DNA of 39,559 nt from an uncultured Lachnospiraceae bacterium. GTDB taxonomy: Bacteria; Bacillota; Clostridia; Lachnospirales; Lachnospiraceae. The stretch is from contig CATLGW010000024.1 in assembly GCA_949948715.1 (NCBI GenBank), positions 1 through 39,559 on the forward strand. The letters run 5' to 3'. The notes beneath the pieces were generated by a model. That model worked only from the letters and a program-made list of their open reading frames with translations. It searched no databases and had not been told where the DNA came from. This document shows positions 1 to 6,545 of this stretch, in pieces. Within the stretch, counting starts at the first letter, position 1, and every line of letters begins with the position of its first letter. The position numbers and the translations under genes are program-made.

Positions 1-38
1 TCTGCAGTAAGATTGATAATACTTGATTTTCTTCCCAT
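1..38 (-). CDS. IS630-family transposase, N-terminal fragment
   Basis: Only the first 12 residues lie in the window (MGRKSSIINLTA), read leftward from the ATG at 36-38. A GGAGG ribosome binding site lies about 10 bases upstream on the minus strand, which supports this start over the in-frame ATG at 69-71. The MGRKSS-I-LT opening is how many IS630-type winged-helix transposases begin. The identification also rests on the C-terminal fragment at the other end of the window and on the shared terminal repeats. The rest of the gene is off the edge. Confidence 0.6.
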   Translation of the reverse strand, partial: MGRKSSIINLTA

Positions 39-92
39 AAGTACAATGCCTCCATCAATTGATATATACATTGTACTATGGAACAAAAATAT

Positions 93-118
93 AGTCCAGT
101 TATTTAAAAACTATTATA
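93..118. repeat. Terminal inverted repeat, left IS630-like end
   Basis: Reading outward, this starts with AGTCCAGTTA and ends in TTATA. It aligns without gaps to the reverse complement of 39439-39464, with about 18 of 26 positions identical. The ten innermost bases and the outermost TATAA are exact. Confidence 0.6.
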
Positions 119-288
119 CTAGGAGGTGTCGTCAGACCGATGCCTAATCATTATACAGCTTAAACAATGAGAGGATTAAGTCCCAACTGGTTGTTGGGTA
201 CTGAAACCCTACACTTATATATTAGGAGGAGGCGCCTGTCTCGGCGGGAGCCAGGCTGGATCAGAAAGATTAAGAAAATGAATTTTTG
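119..288. other. Non-coding stretch with two hairpins
   Basis: No gene is supported between the insertion sequence and the hydrogenase promoter. Two inverted repeats are visible. The first has arms CCCAAC (182-187) and GTTGGG (193-198) around a five-base loop, extendable by AGT/ACT with one bulged base. The second has GCCTG (234-238) and CAGGC (252-256), with inner CTC/GAG and a GGCGG loop. Neither is followed by a T-run, so they are not clear terminators. They may be a structured RNA or a remnant of another mobile element; I do not recognise a family. Confidence 0.4.
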
Positions 289-317
289 TTGTGAAATTTG
301 TTGAAATATGATAAAAT
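289..317 (+). promoter_or_regulatory. Candidate sigma-A promoter for the hydrogenase pair
   Basis: TTGTGA at 289-294 and TAAAAT at 312-317 are separated by 17 bases in an AT-rich stretch. The start codon of the first hydrogenase gene is about 60 bases downstream, after an AAAGGAG ribosome binding site. Confidence 0.5.
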
Positions 318-379
318 TGTGAGAGAAATAGAGTGACCGTTGTATCATCTTGACAAAAGAAAGGAGATTGAGAGATAAG

Positions 380-2212
380 ATGAGCAGATTAAGCATTCAT
401 ACAAAGGACAGGGCGCAGGTTACCATGGAGTCCTTGTATTCTGATCTGGAGAGACGGATCATGGCCAGTCCTCCGGGATTGTGTTCCATAGATCTGGTGT
501 GTTCTTTTGTAAAGATGTGCCTGGCGCAGTCCTGCGGCAAATGTGTACCCTGCCGTGTGGGGCTGGACCAGCTTGTACGGCTTTTGGAGAGTGTACTGAA
601 CGGCAAGGCGGATAGGGAGACGGTGGACGTCATTCGTCTGACGGCGGAGAGCATCTACCAGTCGGCGGACTGTGCCATTGGTTTTGAGGCGGCCCGGATG
701 GTGCTAAAATGTCTGGAGGGCTGCATGGATGATTTTGAGGCTCACATCAGGGAGCATCACTGCACCTGCAACAGCAACCAGCCGGTGCCCTGCGTGGCGC
801 TGTGCCCGGCGGGCGTGGATATTCCGGGATACATAGCTTTGGTGGCAAGGGAAAGGTATGCGGACGCGGTGCGCCTGATCAGAAAGGACAATCCCATGCC
901 TGTGGTCTGTGCGCTGATCTGCGAGCATCCTTGTGAGAACCGTTGCAAGCGTACCATGATCGACGCCCCCGTAAACATCCGGGGCCTCAAGCGGATAGCC
1001 GTGGATATGGCGGTGGATGTGCCGATTCCGCCCTGCGCCCCCTCCACCGGCAAGAAGGTGGCCGTGGTGGGAGGCGGCCCGGGGGGCTTGAGCGCGGCCT
1101 ACTATCTCTCTCTGATGGGGCATAAGGTCACCATCTATGAGCAGAGACGGAAGCTGGGCGGAATGCTTCGCTACGGGATTCCCAACTATCGTCTGCCCAG
1201 AAAACGGCTGGATCAGGAGATCGACACCATCCTCTCCGCGGGCATTGAGGTGAAGACGCAGATCAGCGTGGGTGAGGATATTTCCCTCACCGACTTAAAG
1301 AAGGATTATGACGCTCTGTATGTGGCCATCGGGGCTCACACGGACAAGAAGATCGGCCTGGAGGGCGAGGATGCCCAGGGCGTTATCTCCGCGGTGGAGA
1401 TGCTTCGCAGGATCGGTGACGGGGATATGCCCGATTACTCCGGCAAGCGCGTGGTGGTGGTCGGAGGAGGAAACGTGGCCATGGACGTGGCCAGATCCGC
1501 GGTGAGACTCGGAGCCGAGAAGGTAAGCATTGTGTATAGAAGGAGAAAGGCGGACATGACCGCCCTGAAGGAGGAGGTGGAGGGCGCCGAGGCGGAAGGC
1601 TGCGAGGTTGTGGAGCTGAAAGCGCCGGTTCGCATCGAGACGGATGAGAATAATCGGGTAAGCGCCCTGGTGGTGCAGCCTCAGATGATCAGCGCCGTCT
1701 CCCACGGAAGGCCGTCCCCCAGGAAGGCCGCGCTGCCCGAGGAGCGGATTGCATGCGATCTGATTCTGGTGGCCATCGGTCAGGGCATTGTGGCGAAGCC
1801 CTTTGAGGAGTTTGGCATCAGCGTGAAGAGGGGGGCCATCGACGCGTTAAACAGCAGTGAAATCAAGGATCTGCCGGGAATCTTTGCGGGAGGAGACTGC
1901 GTCACCGGGCCGGCCACCGTCATCCGCGCCATTGCGGCGGGCAAGGTGGCGGCAGCCAATATTGACGAATATCTGGGATTTCATCACGAGATCACAAGCG
2001 GCGTTGAAATTCCGGAGCCTGCCTACACGGACAAGAACCCCTGCGGCAGAGTGGAGCTGGCGTTTCGGGATTCCGGCGACAGGAAGAAGGATTTTGAGCC
2101 TATCGAGCTTTCTATGACCTGTGAGGAGGCCTGCCAGGAGGCCGGAAGATGTCTGCGCTGCGATCATTTTGGCTATGGATCATTTAGAGGAGGTAGAAAA
2201 GAGAAATGGTAA
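380..2212 (+). CDS. GltD-like NAD(P)H/FAD oxidoreductase fused to a NuoF iron-sulfur domain (hydrogenase partner)
   Basis: A 610-residue iron-sulfur flavoprotein that probably moves electrons between NAD(P)H and the hydrogenase encoded next to it. Residues about 1-115 match only the 4Fe-4S-binding segment of NuoF-type subunits (CGKCVPCR at 53-59, with the fourth ligand near Cys98); the NuoF FMN/NADH domain is absent. From about residue 130 it follows the glutamate synthase small-subunit (GltD) fold: a cysteine-rich stretch (Cys138, 142, 177, 181, 185, 189), the FAD motif GGGPGGL at 231-237, a second nucleotide motif GGGNVAMD, and a C-terminal GDC-TGP FAD site. The ATG at 380 is chosen because AAAGGAG lies just upstream; the TTG at 350 overlaps that site. 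The stop overlaps the hydrogenase start by 7 bases, implying translational coupling. [FeFe] hydrogenases paired with GltD-like proteins are a known class, often called group A2, but their electron partner is not well settled. Confidence 0.85.
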   Translation: MSRLSIHTKDRAQVTMESLYSDLERRIMASPPGLCSIDLVCSFVKMCLAQSCGKCVPCRVGLDQLVRLLESVLNGKADRETVDVIRLTAESIYQSADCAIGFEAARMVLKCLEGCMDDFEAHIREHHCTCNSNQPVPCVALCPAGVDIPGYIALVARERYADAVRLIRKDNPMPVVCALICEHPCENRCKRTMIDAPVNIRGLKRIAVDMAVDVPIPPCAPSTGKKVAVVGGGPGGLSAAYYLSLMGHKVTIYEQRRKLGGMLRYGIPNYRLPRKRLDQEIDTILSAGIEVKTQISVGEDISLTDLKKDYDALYVAIGAHTDKKIGLEGEDAQGVISAVEMLRRIGDGDMPDYSGKRVVVVGGGNVAMDVARSAVRLGAEKVSIVYRRRKADMTALKEEVEGAEAEGCEVVELKAPVRIETDENNRVSALVVQPQMISAVSHGRPSPRKAALPEERIACDLILVAIGQGIVAKPFEEFGISVKRGAIDALNSSEIKDLPGIFAGGDCVTGPATVIRAIAAGKVAAANIDEYLGFHHEITSGVEIPEPAYTDKNPCGRVELAFRDSGDRKKDFEPIELSMTCEEACQEAGRCLRCDHFGYGSFRGGRKEKW

Positions 2213-3915
2213 ACTTGTGGATAAACGATATTAATATTGCCGTGAAGGAAGGTACCACCATCTTGGACGCCGCCAAATCTGCCGGAATCAATATTCCCAC
2301 GCTCTGCTATCTGAAGGATATCAACGATATCGGGGCCTGCAGAGTCTGCGTTGTGGAGGTGGAGGGCGTGGACAGATGCGTGACGGCCTGCAACAGCGTG
2401 GTGGAGGAGGGGATGAGGGTGTATACCCACAGCCACAAGGCCCGGATGGTGCGAAAGACCAACGTAAAGCTGATCCTCTCCCAGCACAATTTCCAGTGCG
2501 CCACCTGTGTGCGCAGCGGCAACTGTACCCTGCAGTCCCTGGCCACGGATTTGAACATCACGGATATGCCCTATGAGATACATCCGGAGGAGACGGTGGT
2601 CAACAAGAAGTTTCCTCTGATACGGGACAGCAGCAAATGCATCAAATGTATGAGATGCGTCCAGGTGTGCGACAAGATTCAGGGCATGGAAATATGGGAT
2701 GTGGCAAACACCGGAGCCAGGACCACGGTAAATGTATCCAGCGGCAGGAAATTGGAGGATGCGGACTGCACCCTCTGCGGACAGTGTATCGTCAACTGTC
2801 CGGTGGGCGCGCTGAGAGAGAGGGATGACGTGGGGAAGGTGCTGGATGCCGTGGAGGATCCGGATAAGATCACCATCGTTCAGATTGCCCCCGCCGTGCG
2901 CACGGCCTGGGGAGAGGATTTCGGCCTGGACAGGGAGGCTGCCACGGAAAAGAGGCTGGTGGGCTGTCTGAGAAAGATCGGCTTCGACTATATTTTTGAC
3001 ACCAATTTTTCCGCCGACCTCACCATTATGGAGGAGGGAAACGAGTTTCTGGAGAGGCTTGCGCAGATCAAGGAGAGCAAGCTGCCCATGTTCACCTCCT
3101 GCTGTCCCGGCTGGGTGAATTTTCTGCGCACCCAGTACCCTCAGTATATGAGCAGGCTTTCCAGCGCCAAGTCCCCCCAGCAGATGTTCGGGGCCGTGGC
3201 GAAATCCTATTACGCGCAGATTTTGGGGGTGGACCCCTCCAGGATCTTTGTGGTGTCCCTGATGCCCTGCCTCTCCAAGAAACGGGAGCATGTTCTGGAG
3301 GGCATGGACTCTGTGGGAACAGGACGGGATGTGGACGAGGTGCTCACCACCAGAGAGGTGGCCAGGATGCTGAAGGCGTATTATGTCAAGCCGGAGAACG
3401 TGGCGGAGGACGAGTTTGACAAACCTCTGGGGGTTGCCACCGGCGCCGGGGTGATCTTCGGAGCCACGGGGGGCGTGATGGAGGCTGCGCTTCGTACGGC
3501 ATATTTTGCGGCCACGGGAAGGAAACCGGATCCCGACGCCTTTCGCTATGTGCGGGGGCCTGAGGGAATCAAGGAGGCCTCTGTGGATGTGGACGGAACC
3601 GAGATTAAGATCGCCGTGGTGAGCGGCTTGGGCAACGCCCGCAGACTGATGGAGCGGATTGACAGGGGAGAGGCGTTATACGACTTCGTGGAGGTCATGG
3701 CCTGCCCGGGAGGCTGCGTGAACGGAGGCGGACAGCCCATCCATGACGGCGGTGCGGATGTGTCTGCCAGGACGAGGGTTCTGTATGATCTGGACCGGAA
3801 GAACGCCATCCGATTCTCCCACGAGAATCCGGAGATCATCGAGTGCTATGAGAAGTTCTTCGGAAAGCCTCTTTCTGAGAAGGCCCATGAGCTTCTGCAT
3901 GTGGAGTACAGGTAA
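2206..3915 (+). CDS. hydA: [FeFe] hydrogenase, multi-cluster NuoG-like type
   Basis: A 569-residue catalytic subunit that interconverts protons and H2, probably cytoplasmic. The N-terminus is a plant-ferredoxin-like 2Fe-2S domain (Cys34, 45, 48, 62). A His-Cys3 4Fe-4S site follows (His94, Cys98, 101, 107), then a two-cluster ferredoxin domain (Cys145, 148, 151, 155 and 188, 191, 194, 198). All three H-cluster signatures are intact: TSCCPGW at 297-303, MPCLSKKRE at 353-361 and MACPGGC at 498-504. The domain layout and cysteine spacing closely follow the clostridial enzyme CpI. The small accessory-domain-bearing maturases HydE, HydF and HydG are not in this window. The start overlaps the upstream GltD-like gene and is preceded by GGAGG. 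A short C-terminal tail of about 65 residues follows the last motif. Confidence 0.95.
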   Translation: MVNLWINDINIAVKEGTTILDAAKSAGINIPTLCYLKDINDIGACRVCVVEVEGVDRCVTACNSVVEEGMRVYTHSHKARMVRKTNVKLILSQHNFQCATCVRSGNCTLQSLATDLNITDMPYEIHPEETVVNKKFPLIRDSSKCIKCMRCVQVCDKIQGMEIWDVANTGARTTVNVSSGRKLEDADCTLCGQCIVNCPVGALRERDDVGKVLDAVEDPDKITIVQIAPAVRTAWGEDFGLDREAATEKRLVGCLRKIGFDYIFDTNFSADLTIMEEGNEFLERLAQIKESKLPMFTSCCPGWVNFLRTQYPQYMSRLSSAKSPQQMFGAVAKSYYAQILGVDPSRIFVVSLMPCLSKKREHVLEGMDSVGTGRDVDEVLTTREVARMLKAYYVKPENVAEDEFDKPLGVATGAGVIFGATGGVMEAALRTAYFAATGRKPDPDAFRYVRGPEGIKEASVDVDGTEIKIAVVSGLGNARRLMERIDRGEALYDFVEVMACPGGCVNGGGQPIHDGGADVSARTRVLYDLDRKNAIRFSHENPEIIECYEKFFGKPLSEKAHELLHVEYR

Positions 3916-3918
3916 CGG

Positions 3919-3979
3919 TTCGGAGAATTGTCTGAACTGCCGCGGATACATATAGAAAACCGGCAATATTTTCTCCGAA
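3919..3979. other. Inverted repeat after the hydrogenase gene
   Basis: TTCGGAGAA (3919-3927) and TTCTCCGAA (3971-3979) are perfect 9-base complements around a 43-base loop. The right arm lies just before the rimP promoter. There is no T-run, so a terminator role is doubtful. Confidence 0.35.
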
Positions 3980-3984
3980 TCCTA

Positions 3985-4013
3985 TTGACAGCTATTCCCA
4001 AAAGGTCTATACT
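3985..4013 (+). promoter_or_regulatory. Sigma-A promoter of the rimP-nusA-infB operon
   Basis: TTGACA at 3985-3990 is a perfect -35 box and TATACT at 4008-4013 is a near-perfect -10 box, with the ideal 17-base spacer. Transcripts would start about 80 bases before rimP and include the leader hairpin at 4041-4062. Confidence 0.85.
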
Positions 4014-4040
4014 TAGTATGTTTAAGATAGTAGTTAGAGT

Positions 4041-4062
4041 AAGAGTGGCGTTCGCCACTCTT
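4041..4062 (+). ncRNA. rimP leader hairpin
   Basis: AAGAGTGGC and GCCACTCTT are perfect arms around a GTTC tetraloop, followed by the pyrimidine-rich TCTTCTTTG. A hairpin of this kind before rimP is a described leader in Firmicutes, proposed to act as an attenuator of the operon. Here it lies between the promoter and the rimP ribosome binding site. Its U-tract is interrupted by C residues, so termination would be partial at best. Confidence 0.6.
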
Positions 4063-4103
4063 TCTTCTTTGTGTTCGTTTGAGACCGATATGGGAGGGAT
4101 GGT

Positions 4104-4568
4104 ATGTCCAAGAGGGAAATGTACGAGAGCAGGACGGAGGAGCTCCTTTTGCCGATTGCCAAAGAAAGCGGCGTGGAGATCTACGATGTGGAATATGTCA
4201 GGGAGGGGAGCGATTATTATCTGCGAGCCTACATTGACAGCCCCTTGGGGGTGAGCATCACGGACTGCGAGACGGTCAGCCGTGCGCTGTCCGACGCCCT
4301 GGACAGGGAGGATTTCATACCGGACGCCTATATTTTGGAGGTCAGCAGCCCGGGGCTTGGCAGGGCGCTGAAAAAGGATAAGCATCTTAAAAAGAGCATA
4401 GGGCAGCAGGTGGAGGTCAAGCTCTTTAAGCCCCAGGAGGACAGAAAGGAATTTTCCGGGGAGCTTGTGGGGTTTGACGGGGACACGCTGACTGTCAGGG
4501 AAGACCAGGTCGAGAGATGCTTTCGGAGAGCGGATATCGCATTGGTGCGGCTGGCATTCGATTTTTAG
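4104..4568 (+). CDS. rimP: Ribosome maturation factor RimP
   Basis: A 154-residue cytoplasmic protein needed for maturation of the 30S ribosomal subunit. The length is typical of the family. Characteristic segments are visible: the N-terminal domain with VEIYDVEYVREGSDYYLRAY (residues about 24-43), the DCETVSRALSDALD segment and the LEVSSPGL motif near residue 80, followed by the Sm-like C-terminal domain. The ATG is preceded by a GGGAGGG ribosome binding site. It opens the operon with nusA, as in most Firmicutes. Confidence 0.95.
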   Translation: MSKREMYESRTEELLLPIAKESGVEIYDVEYVREGSDYYLRAYIDSPLGVSITDCETVSRALSDALDREDFIPDAYILEVSSPGLGRALKKDKHLKKSIGQQVEVKLFKPQEDRKEFSGELVGFDGDTLTVREDQVERCFRRADIALVRLAFDF

Positions 4569-4658
4569 GCCGCGCCCCGGAGAGATAGATGGGAAGCCGT
4601 TGGCGGCGTACAGAGAGGAAAGGAACAGGATTTGGCGGAAGCCGGAATGGAGGAGACG

Positions 4659-5933
4659 ATGAACAAGGAATTAATGGATGCGCTTGATATTCTGGAGAAG
4701 GAGAAGGAGATCAGCAAGGAGACGCTGTTTGAGGCCATAGAGAATTCTCTTTTGACTGCCTGCAGGAATCATTTTGGCAAGGCGGACAATGTGCGGGTGG
4801 AGATTGACAGGGAAACCTGTGATTTCCTGGTCTATGCCGAGAAGGAGGTCGTGCCTGAGGCGGAGGATGTGGAGGACGATAGCCTGCAGATCTCTCTGGA
4901 GGCGGCCCGGGAGCTCTCCAAAAAGGCCCAGGTGGGGGATATGCTGAGGGTGGAGATCAACTCCAGGGAATTCGGCCGTATCGCCACCCAGAATGCAAAG
5001 AATGTCATACTGCAGAAGATCCGCGAGGAGGAGAGAAGCGTAATCTACAATCAGTACTTTGAGAAGGAAAAGGATGTGGTGACCGGGGTAGTGCAGCGCT
5101 ATATTGGCCGGAATATCAGCATCAACCTGGGCAAGGCGGACGCTATGCTGAGCGAGAGCGAGCAGGTGAAGGGAGAGGTGTTCAAGCCTACCGAGCGCAT
5201 CAAGGTGTACATTCTGGAGGTCAAAAACACCCCCAAAGGTCCCCGTATCAATGTGAGCCGCACCCATCCGGAATTGGTAAAGAGGCTGTTCGAGGCGGAG
5301 GTCATCGAGATAAAGGACGGCACGGTGGAGATTATGAGCATTGCCAGAGAGGCCGGAAGCCGCACCAAGATCGCCGTGTGGAGCAACAATCCCAATGTGG
5401 ACGCGGTGGGAGCCTGTGTGGGAATGAACGGAGCCAGGGTAAACGCCATCGTGGATGAGCTCAGGGGCGAGAAAATAGATATTGTGCCCTGGGATGAGAA
5501 TCCGGGCAATTTGATACAGAACGCGCTCTCTCCGGCCAAGGTGGTGGCGGTGTTTGCCGACCCGGACGAGAAGACGGCCAAGGTGGTGGTTCCCGATTAT
5601 CAGCTTTCTCTGGCTATCGGCAAGGAGGGACAGAACGCCAGGCTGGCGGCCAGGCTGACCGGCTATAAGATCGATATCAAATCGGAGACCCAGGCGAAGG
5701 ACGCCCCCGGCTTCCGCTACGAGGACTATATGGACGAGGAGTACGACGAGAGCGATTACGAGGAGGATGGCTACGAATCGGAGGGCTATGACGAGTCGGA
5801 GAGCTATGAGTCCGGCGGAGACGGCGGCGCGTACGGCGAGGAAGTCCCAGAAGAGGAGTACAGTGGGACGGAAGGGGCTTTGGACGGCGAATACGCGGAG
5901 GACGGATACGAAGAAGGGTCCCCGCAGGAATAA
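4659..5933 (+). CDS. nusA: Transcription termination/antitermination factor NusA
   Basis: A 424-residue RNA polymerase-binding protein that modulates pausing, termination and antitermination. It has the N-terminal RNAP-binding domain (residues about 1-120), an S1 domain (about 125-190, with VTGVVQRYIGRNISINLG) and two KH domains (KH1 with VGACVGMNGARVNAIVDEL, KH2 with LAIGKEGQNARLAARLTGYKI). The last 70 or so residues form a very acidic, Tyr/Glu/Asp/Gly-rich tail, longer than the short Firmicutes form. The ATG at 4659 is preferred because GGAGG sits about 7 bases upstream; the TTG at 4632 has no comparable site. Confidence 0.95.
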   Translation: MNKELMDALDILEKEKEISKETLFEAIENSLLTACRNHFGKADNVRVEIDRETCDFLVYAEKEVVPEAEDVEDDSLQISLEAARELSKKAQVGDMLRVEINSREFGRIATQNAKNVILQKIREEERSVIYNQYFEKEKDVVTGVVQRYIGRNISINLGKADAMLSESEQVKGEVFKPTERIKVYILEVKNTPKGPRINVSRTHPELVKRLFEAEVIEIKDGTVEIMSIAREAGSRTKIAVWSNNPNVDAVGACVGMNGARVNAIVDELRGEKIDIVPWDENPGNLIQNALSPAKVVAVFADPDEKTAKVVVPDYQLSLAIGKEGQNARLAARLTGYKIDIKSETQAKDAPGFRYEDYMDEEYDESDYEEDGYESEGYDESESYESGGDGGAYGEEVPEEEYSGTEGALDGEYAEDGYEEGSPQE

Positions 5934-5948
5934 GAGGAGCGGATGCAT

Positions 5949-6221
5949 ATGGCGAAGAAGATTCCTTTGAGGCAGTGCGTGGGCTGCGGCGAGATGAGGG
6001 GCAAGAAGGATATGATGCGCGTGCTTAGGACGGCGGAGGGCACAATCTGCCTGGATGTCACTGGCAAGAAGAACGGGAGAGGCGCATATGTTTGTAAGAG
6101 CGGCGAATGTTTGAGACTTGCCCGCAGGAACAAGGGATTGGAGCGCTCCTTTAAGATGAGTATTCCCGGTGAAGTGTATGACACTTTGGAGAAGGAGTTT
6201 GAGAATCTTGAAGCAGAATAA
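5949..6221 (+). CDS. ylxR: YlxR family RNA-binding protein (RNase P modulator RnpM)
   Basis: A 90-residue protein with the hallmark RQCVGCGEM near the N-terminus and GKKNGRGAYVC in the middle, followed by a basic CLRLARRNKGLERSF segment. In Bacillus subtilis this family has been linked to RNase P activity and to gene regulation. The second of two close ATG codons (5949) is preferred because AGGAG lies 9 bases upstream; the ATG at 5943 would leave only 3 bases. It overlaps the downstream ylxQ start, in the conserved nusA-ylxR-ylxQ-infB order. Confidence 0.9.
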   Translation: MAKKIPLRQCVGCGEMRGKKDMMRVLRTAEGTICLDVTGKKNGRGAYVCKSGECLRLARRNKGLERSFKMSIPGEVYDTLEKEFENLEAE

Positions 6222-6519
6222 GGTTTTAATGTTGTTAGGGCTCGCTATGAGGGGACGCAATCTGATAAGCGGTGAATTTCAGACAGTGGAGGCAGTGAGG
6301 AAGGGTTCCGCCATGCTGGTGATACTTGCCAAGGATGCGTCAGCGAATACCAAGAAGCTATTCACAAATAAATGTTCTTATTACGAGGTCCCGCTTTACG
6401 AGTACGGAACAAAGGAAGAATTGGGCCGGGCCATCGGAAAGGAATTCAGGTCTTCTCTTGGCGTATGTGACGCAGGATTAGCGGACGCGATCATCGAACA
6501 ATTGGAAATGAAGGGATGA
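6208..6519 (+). CDS. ylxQ: YlxQ, L7Ae-like ribosomal/K-turn-binding protein
   Basis: A 103-residue L7Ae/L30e/S12e/Gadd45-type RNA-binding protein, probably binding kink-turn RNA in ribosomes or RNPs. The family core is visible: [21 protein letters not shown], then [18 protein letters not shown], and the ending [16 protein letters not shown]. The TTG at 6208 is chosen because GAAGGAG lies 10 bases upstream and the product then has the usual length; a start at 6169 would add 13 residues foreign to the family. The gene overlaps ylxR by 14 bases. Its stop precedes the infB start by 26 bases. Confidence 0.85.
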   Translation: MKQNKVLMLLGLAMRGRNLISGEFQTVEAVRKGSAMLVILAKDASANTKKLFTNKCSYYEVPLYEYGTKEELGRAIGKEFRSSLGVCDAGLADAIIEQLEMKG

Positions 6520-6545
6520 GCCTTTTGGCAGAAATGGAGGAAAGC

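Larger units (their letters stand above)
1..118 (-). mobile_element. IS630-like insertion sequence, transposase-start end (partial)
   Basis: This is the end of an insertion sequence that continues beyond the left edge. It holds the first 12 codons of a transposase on the minus strand, an upstream ribosome binding site and an AT-rich terminal repeat. The repeat (93-118) matches the inverted copy at 39439-39464, including a perfect 10-base core. The outer limit is placed at the TA dinucleotide at 117-118 because IS630/Tc1-type elements insert at TA. Similarity between the two outward flanks continues for roughly another dozen bases, so the true end could lie slightly further out. Confidence 0.65.

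Noticed and set aside
179..202. IS200/IS605 right-end hairpin or TnpB guide RNA
   Set aside because: Only a short hairpin resembles one; there is no tnpB or tnpA coding sequence and no confirmed family match.
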